From a bacterium (GTDB lineage Bacteria > Planctomycetota > JADGBV01), in contig JAHFOS010000025.1 in assembly GCA_023261545.1 (NCBI GenBank), forward strand, positions 1 to 35,393: a stretch of 35,393 nucleotides of DNA. Reading direction: 5' to 3'. A program made the translations under genes and the position numbers. The notes beneath the pieces are model-generated. The model was not told where the DNA came from, did no database searches, and saw only the letters and a program-made list of their open reading frames with translations. This document shows positions 32,439-35,393 of this stretch, piece after piece. Position 1 is the first letter of the stretch. Every line of letters starts with the position of its first letter.

Positions 32439-34852
32439 GCCTGATCGTGTTGAATGAAAAACACGGAGGGTTTGTCGGTAACAATGAGGTCATTCAGACA
32501 GGAGCCGCCCTTGACGGGTTTCAGGATGAACCGGTGTTCTTCGGCGCGCAAATTCCCCAGCGCTCCCATCCAGACAACCCGAAAGGCGTTGTTATTTCGA
32601 TGCCACTGGTAAGAGGGTTCGACGGTGATTTTAAAAGGTGAGGCGCCGTCCAGTGCGCATTCAAAAATCCTGTTGACGGCGTTCGGTTCATCCCGCCGGA
32701 GGCGGGCCAGCAGGTAATATTTTCCTTCCCCGGGCGGAGTGAACTTAAAATCCAAAACCGGTTGTTGCGCCACGCCGTCGAGAAGCGCGTATTTTCCACC
32801 GGTAATATTTTCTGAATCATCCTTTTTGATAAAAGCGTTGGTGCCGGCGGTGGGATCAAGATAAACGGAATTCGGGGCCTCCGGCCTGTGGAGCCTTTCG
32901 GTGAATTGTCCTTTTGCGTAGATTGTCACCGGACGCGACAAACCTTCCGGCGTCCGCACGAGAAAAGCCCCGCGAAACCAGGGGCGTCCGGTTAATTTTT
33001 GCGGAAGGGAGACGGTGAGTTTCAGCGTTTTTCCGGGCTTGATTTCTCCAGAGGCGGGTTCGACTTTGAACCAGGTGAAGGCCTGGTTCTGACGGATTTG
33101 AAACTGGATAGCATGGGCGGCATTTTCCGGACAAACCAGCAACATTTCCAGGGTCGATTTTTCCAGCGGCGAATTAAATTGGAGTTGTCTGGGCTCGGTG
33201 AAAAGGGCCAGGGGGCGGTTGGGCAGGTCGTCGACAGCGCCGATGAAGGCTCCAAGGTCGGACCCCTCCCGGGTGAGATTGCTGAGCCCGACGCTTTTGC
33301 CTTTGGCGGGACTGCCAGATCTGAGTTGAAAATTTCCTTCAAGCGGGTTTATCAATTCCGGATCTGCGCAGATCCCGGTTTTTTCCAGACCCAGATCTTT
33401 GAGGTCGGAAACGGCTTTTTGCGATGACTCCGCGCTTTTTCCGTCCCAAAAAAGATTGTTGTTAAAATTGTCGAACTTCGTCGATCGGTCCGTTTTCATC
33501 CGTTCCTCAGCGCAAACGAAAATATTGTTCCGCGCGAAGCCGAGCCATGTTCCGGTGAGCTTATCGATATTTCCGTAAGCGGTGTTGTTGGTGCAAAAAA
33601 CCGTGTTGTTCAGGACAAAACGTTTTCCCGTCTGAAGTGCGCTATGGCCGTTTTTAAAGGACTGGAGAGAAAGGCCGCTTTCGTCCCCGGGATTCACCAG
33701 CAGATTGTTGAAAATATATTGAGGGCCGAGCAAGCAGGCTCCCGTGCTGACTCCGCAAAGTGTTCCCTCCACTTTATTTTGATAAAAGCGGACGTTCATT
33801 CCCCCGCCTTCCAATTCGATTCCGTCGTCATTGCCGAAGGCGTGGAAGTTGCCGTAAATGTCGGCGTCCCGAAAAAAACCGCCGCTCGGCGAACTGTTTT
33901 CCGAACTTTCCACCACGTCGTTCCAGCGGTGTTCGTCGCTGCCAATAAAGTCGTTCCAGCGCAGCACTGTTCCGCCCCGGGATTCATAGACGTAAACGGC
34001 GCTGGGTCCGGCGGGGTGGGAAAACATCCAGGAATTGGCACGGCTTTTCGGATCGTGAATATAACAGCGCTCCACCACGGTCCGGGCACTGTGGTAAATA
34101 CGGACTCCCGCATCGTAATTGATGCATTTTCCCTTTTCGTCGAAATATTGCCCGATGGAATGGGCGTCGTCGAAATTCTGGGTTCCGACGAGTCCCCACC
34201 CCGAAAGGTCGCAATTGAGGATGCGGATGTCATCGGAATCCGTCACATCAACGGCGCAGCGATGTCCGCTTACAATCTTCACATTTTCCATGATCACATA
34301 GCGGGCGTTTTTAAAAGCGATGGTCGCCTGACTTTCGGGATCGTTCGGATCATCGGGAATGATTTCAATGGGACGGGAAGCGACCAGTTTAATCCACCCA
34401 TTGGGAGAGCCTTCTTCGGAAATAACGATGCCTTTTCTTTTCCCGGCCCTTTCGCTTAAATCAATGACCCGGGCGACCGGCACGGAGCTTTTCCAGGTCT
34501 TGAAGCCGCCCTGAAAAAGAATTTTATCCCCGCCTTCCGGACGCACCTGAAGCTCGTAGCTGATGTCTTCCCGTAAACCAAAAAGGCTGCCTTTCCAGAC
34601 ACCTGCCGGCAAATTGATCACCGGCGACATGGCCGACTGCCAGGCCGTTTCTCCTTTGCGACGGAATTCAACAGCGAACTTTTCCCCCTCACCCTTCGTA
34701 GGATAAAAATAGTAACTGGCGTTTTCAAAACTGGGTTTGATTTCCAGTTCGCCGGGTTTTAAGTCAAAGTTGATTTTGATTTCCTCTCCGGACGCGAAGA
34801 GAATCATCAGAGATAAAAAAAGCGCCGCGAGTCGATAGGAAATTGGATTCAC
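32390..34852 (-). CDS. Secreted right-handed beta-helix protein, polysaccharide-lyase-like
   Basis: 820 aa from a GTG at 34852, with signal peptide YRLAALFLSLMILFASGEE. An N-terminal Ig-like region precedes a right-handed parallel beta-helix (about residues 160-510: YVIMENVKIVSGHRCAVDVT, ILNCDLSGWGLVG, FYQNKVEGTLCGVSTGACLL). The C-terminal part has an Ig-like segment (EPRQLQFNSPLEKSTLEMLL) and a carbohydrate-binding-like domain (LDGVAQQPVLDFKFTPPGEG). It resembles beta-helix polysaccharide lyases and DUF1565-type proteins, but no catalytic residues were assigned. GC content is visibly lower than its neighbours'. Both ends lie inside ~120-bp inverted repeats, so it is probably the cargo of a mobile cassette. 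The start lacks a Shine-Dalgarno. Confidence 0.85.
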   Translation of the reverse strand: MNPISYRLAALFLSLMILFASGEEIKINFDLKPGELEIKPSFENASYYFYPTKGEGEKFAVEFRRKGETAWQSAMSPVINLPAGVWKGSLFGLREDISYELQVRPEGGDKILFQGGFKTWKSSVPVARVIDLSERAGKRKGIVISEEGSPNGWIKLVASRPIEIIPDDPNDPESQATIAFKNARYVIMENVKIVSGHRCAVDVTDSDDIRILNCDLSGWGLVGTQNFDDAHSIGQYFDEKGKCINYDAGVRIYHSARTVVERCYIHDPKSRANSWMFSHPAGPSAVYVYESRGGTVLRWNDFIGSDEHRWNDVVESSENSSPSGGFFRDADIYGNFHAFGNDDGIELEGGGMNVRFYQNKVEGTLCGVSTGACLLGPQYIFNNLLVNPGDESGLSLQSFKNGHSALQTGKRFVLNNTVFCTNNTAYGNIDKLTGTWLGFARNNIFVCAEERMKTDRSTKFDNFNNNLFWDGKSAESSQKAVSDLKDLGLEKTGICADPELINPLEGNFQLRSGSPAKGKSVGLSNLTREGSDLGAFIGAVDDLPNRPLALFTEPRQLQFNSPLEKSTLEMLLVCPENAAHAIQFQIRQNQAFTWFKVEPASGEIKPGKTLKLTVSLPQKLTGRPWFRGAFLVRTPEGLSRPVTIYAKGQFTERLHRPEAPNSVYLDPTAGTNAFIKKDDSENITGGKYALLDGVAQQPVLDFKFTPPGEGKYYLLARLRRDEPNAVNRIFECALDGASPFKITVEPSYQWHRNNNAFRVVWMGALGNLRAEEHRFILKPVKGGSCLNDLIVTDKPSVFFIQHDQADRKLDSRNHRDFSPR

Positions 34853-34955
34853 GGAACAACCGTGATTTTAACCCAGGATGACCCAAAACAAGGCTGCTAT
34901 GTCCCCCGCCCTACTGGGGCGTTGGGACCCTAGCGCCCCAGTAGGGCGGGGGACG
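34833..34955 (-). repeat. Right terminal inverted repeat with ~21-bp hairpin
   Basis: Its reverse complement matches the left repeat at roughly 85-87% (for example gccttgttttgggtcatcct...gttccgtgaatccaatttcc). It holds a perfect hairpin, GTCCCCCGCCCTACTGGGGC with its complement (34901-34920 and 34935-34954). The first codons of the beta-helix gene lie within it. Confidence 0.88.
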
Positions 34956-35127
34956 AAAAAATCGCGGGAGAATCGAGGCTGTCGGCCTCCCCAAAGCCGG
35001 GCGCGCCCTCAAAACCGGACGCGCGGGCGCGGAACCCCCATATCCGCAAGCCGTGCGAAAAATTTCTCGGGTTCAGGAAGGGCAGGCTGGCGGTGGCCCC
35101 ACCCTTATCCCGCCCTCCCAAGGCCAC

Positions 35128-35319
35128 TCAGCCGCCGGTCTCCTTTGCCGGCGGCCCCCGGATGTTGAGGCTGGGGGGATCCTTGCCAAGCAGATCTAGG
35201 TGTTTGAGGATGCGATAGATGACGGCGGTGTCATTGATGAAGGCGACGATGCGCATTGTGCCCGGGCAGGCGGGGCAGCGCAGCGGGTCAACCTCGTAGG
35301 AGTTTGTTCCATACTGCAC
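35128..35319 (-). pseudogene. C-terminal remnant of a transposase (IS91/Y2-like tail)
   Basis: The reading YEVDPLRCPACPGTMRIVAF followed by INDTAVIYRILKHLDLLG matches the conserved C-terminal zinc-ribbon-like tail of IS91/IS801-type transposases (YEVDPL.CP.CG..M.I.A.I.....I..IL.HL). An in-frame TAA lies about 20 bp upstream of the GTG start, and the rest of the transposase is absent or in another frame at the window edge. It is a degraded insertion-sequence end. Confidence 0.65.
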
Positions 35320-35393
35320 CCCATGCCTCTTTTGCGGCGGTTAGCTTTCATTCTGGCACCTTGCCTCTCGTCTTCTTTCATTTTCCGCAACAC

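Overview
The window reads as a chromosomal piece of a Verrucomicrobiota-like (PVC group) bacterium. This is inferred from the mix of huge secreted repeat proteins (parallel beta-helix, LamG, Ig/cadherin-like, fibronectin III), a secreted FKBP_N-type protein and high-GC housekeeping genes. No rRNA or other firm taxonomic marker is present, so the assignment is tentative.

Left block (1-12,586, minus strand): a run of secreted or membrane genes transcribed right to left. First is a broken FKBP_N-type gene (one in-frame TAG), then a 511-aa Ig/cadherin/beta-helix protein, a 218-aa single-pass membrane protein, a ~1,283-aa LamG/Ig-repeat protein, and a giant beta-helix/repeat/fnIII protein that leaves the window after ~1,940 codons. 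The giant gene is missing from the ORF track because its stop lies outside the window. The three large proteins share a striking excess of the tripeptide SGN.

Middle block (about 12.6-23.7 kb): an AT-richer genomic island ending at a tRNA-Phe gene. It carries a tyrosine integrase next to the tRNA, a convergent AlpA/excisionase-like gene, two unknown minus-strand genes, and a phage-type cysteine-cluster protein. It also holds an iteron-like array of about 12 degenerate ~27-bp units. Its main cargo is a two-gene module: a 1,304-aa Mrr-type nuclease + STAND NTPase + long C-terminal region (Avs-like architecture), translationally coupled to a protein with a HEPN-like RxxxxH motif. This is the best candidate for a previously undescribed system, most likely anti-phage defence. 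No left attachment site was found by eye.

Right block (23.7-35.4 kb): ordinary chromosomal genes (polytopic membrane protein, RecQ helicase, PlsC-like acyltransferase, MscS channel, L-serine dehydratase, FolB). They are interspersed with gene remnants and three copies of a ~120-bp dispersed hairpin repeat; two copies lie at the broken ends of genes. A secreted beta-helix protein gene (820 aa) is bounded by ~120-bp terminal inverted repeats, each carrying a perfect ~21-bp GC hairpin. The TIRs overlap both the start and the end of the coding sequence, suggesting a mobile cassette. The right edge holds a transposase C-terminal remnant.
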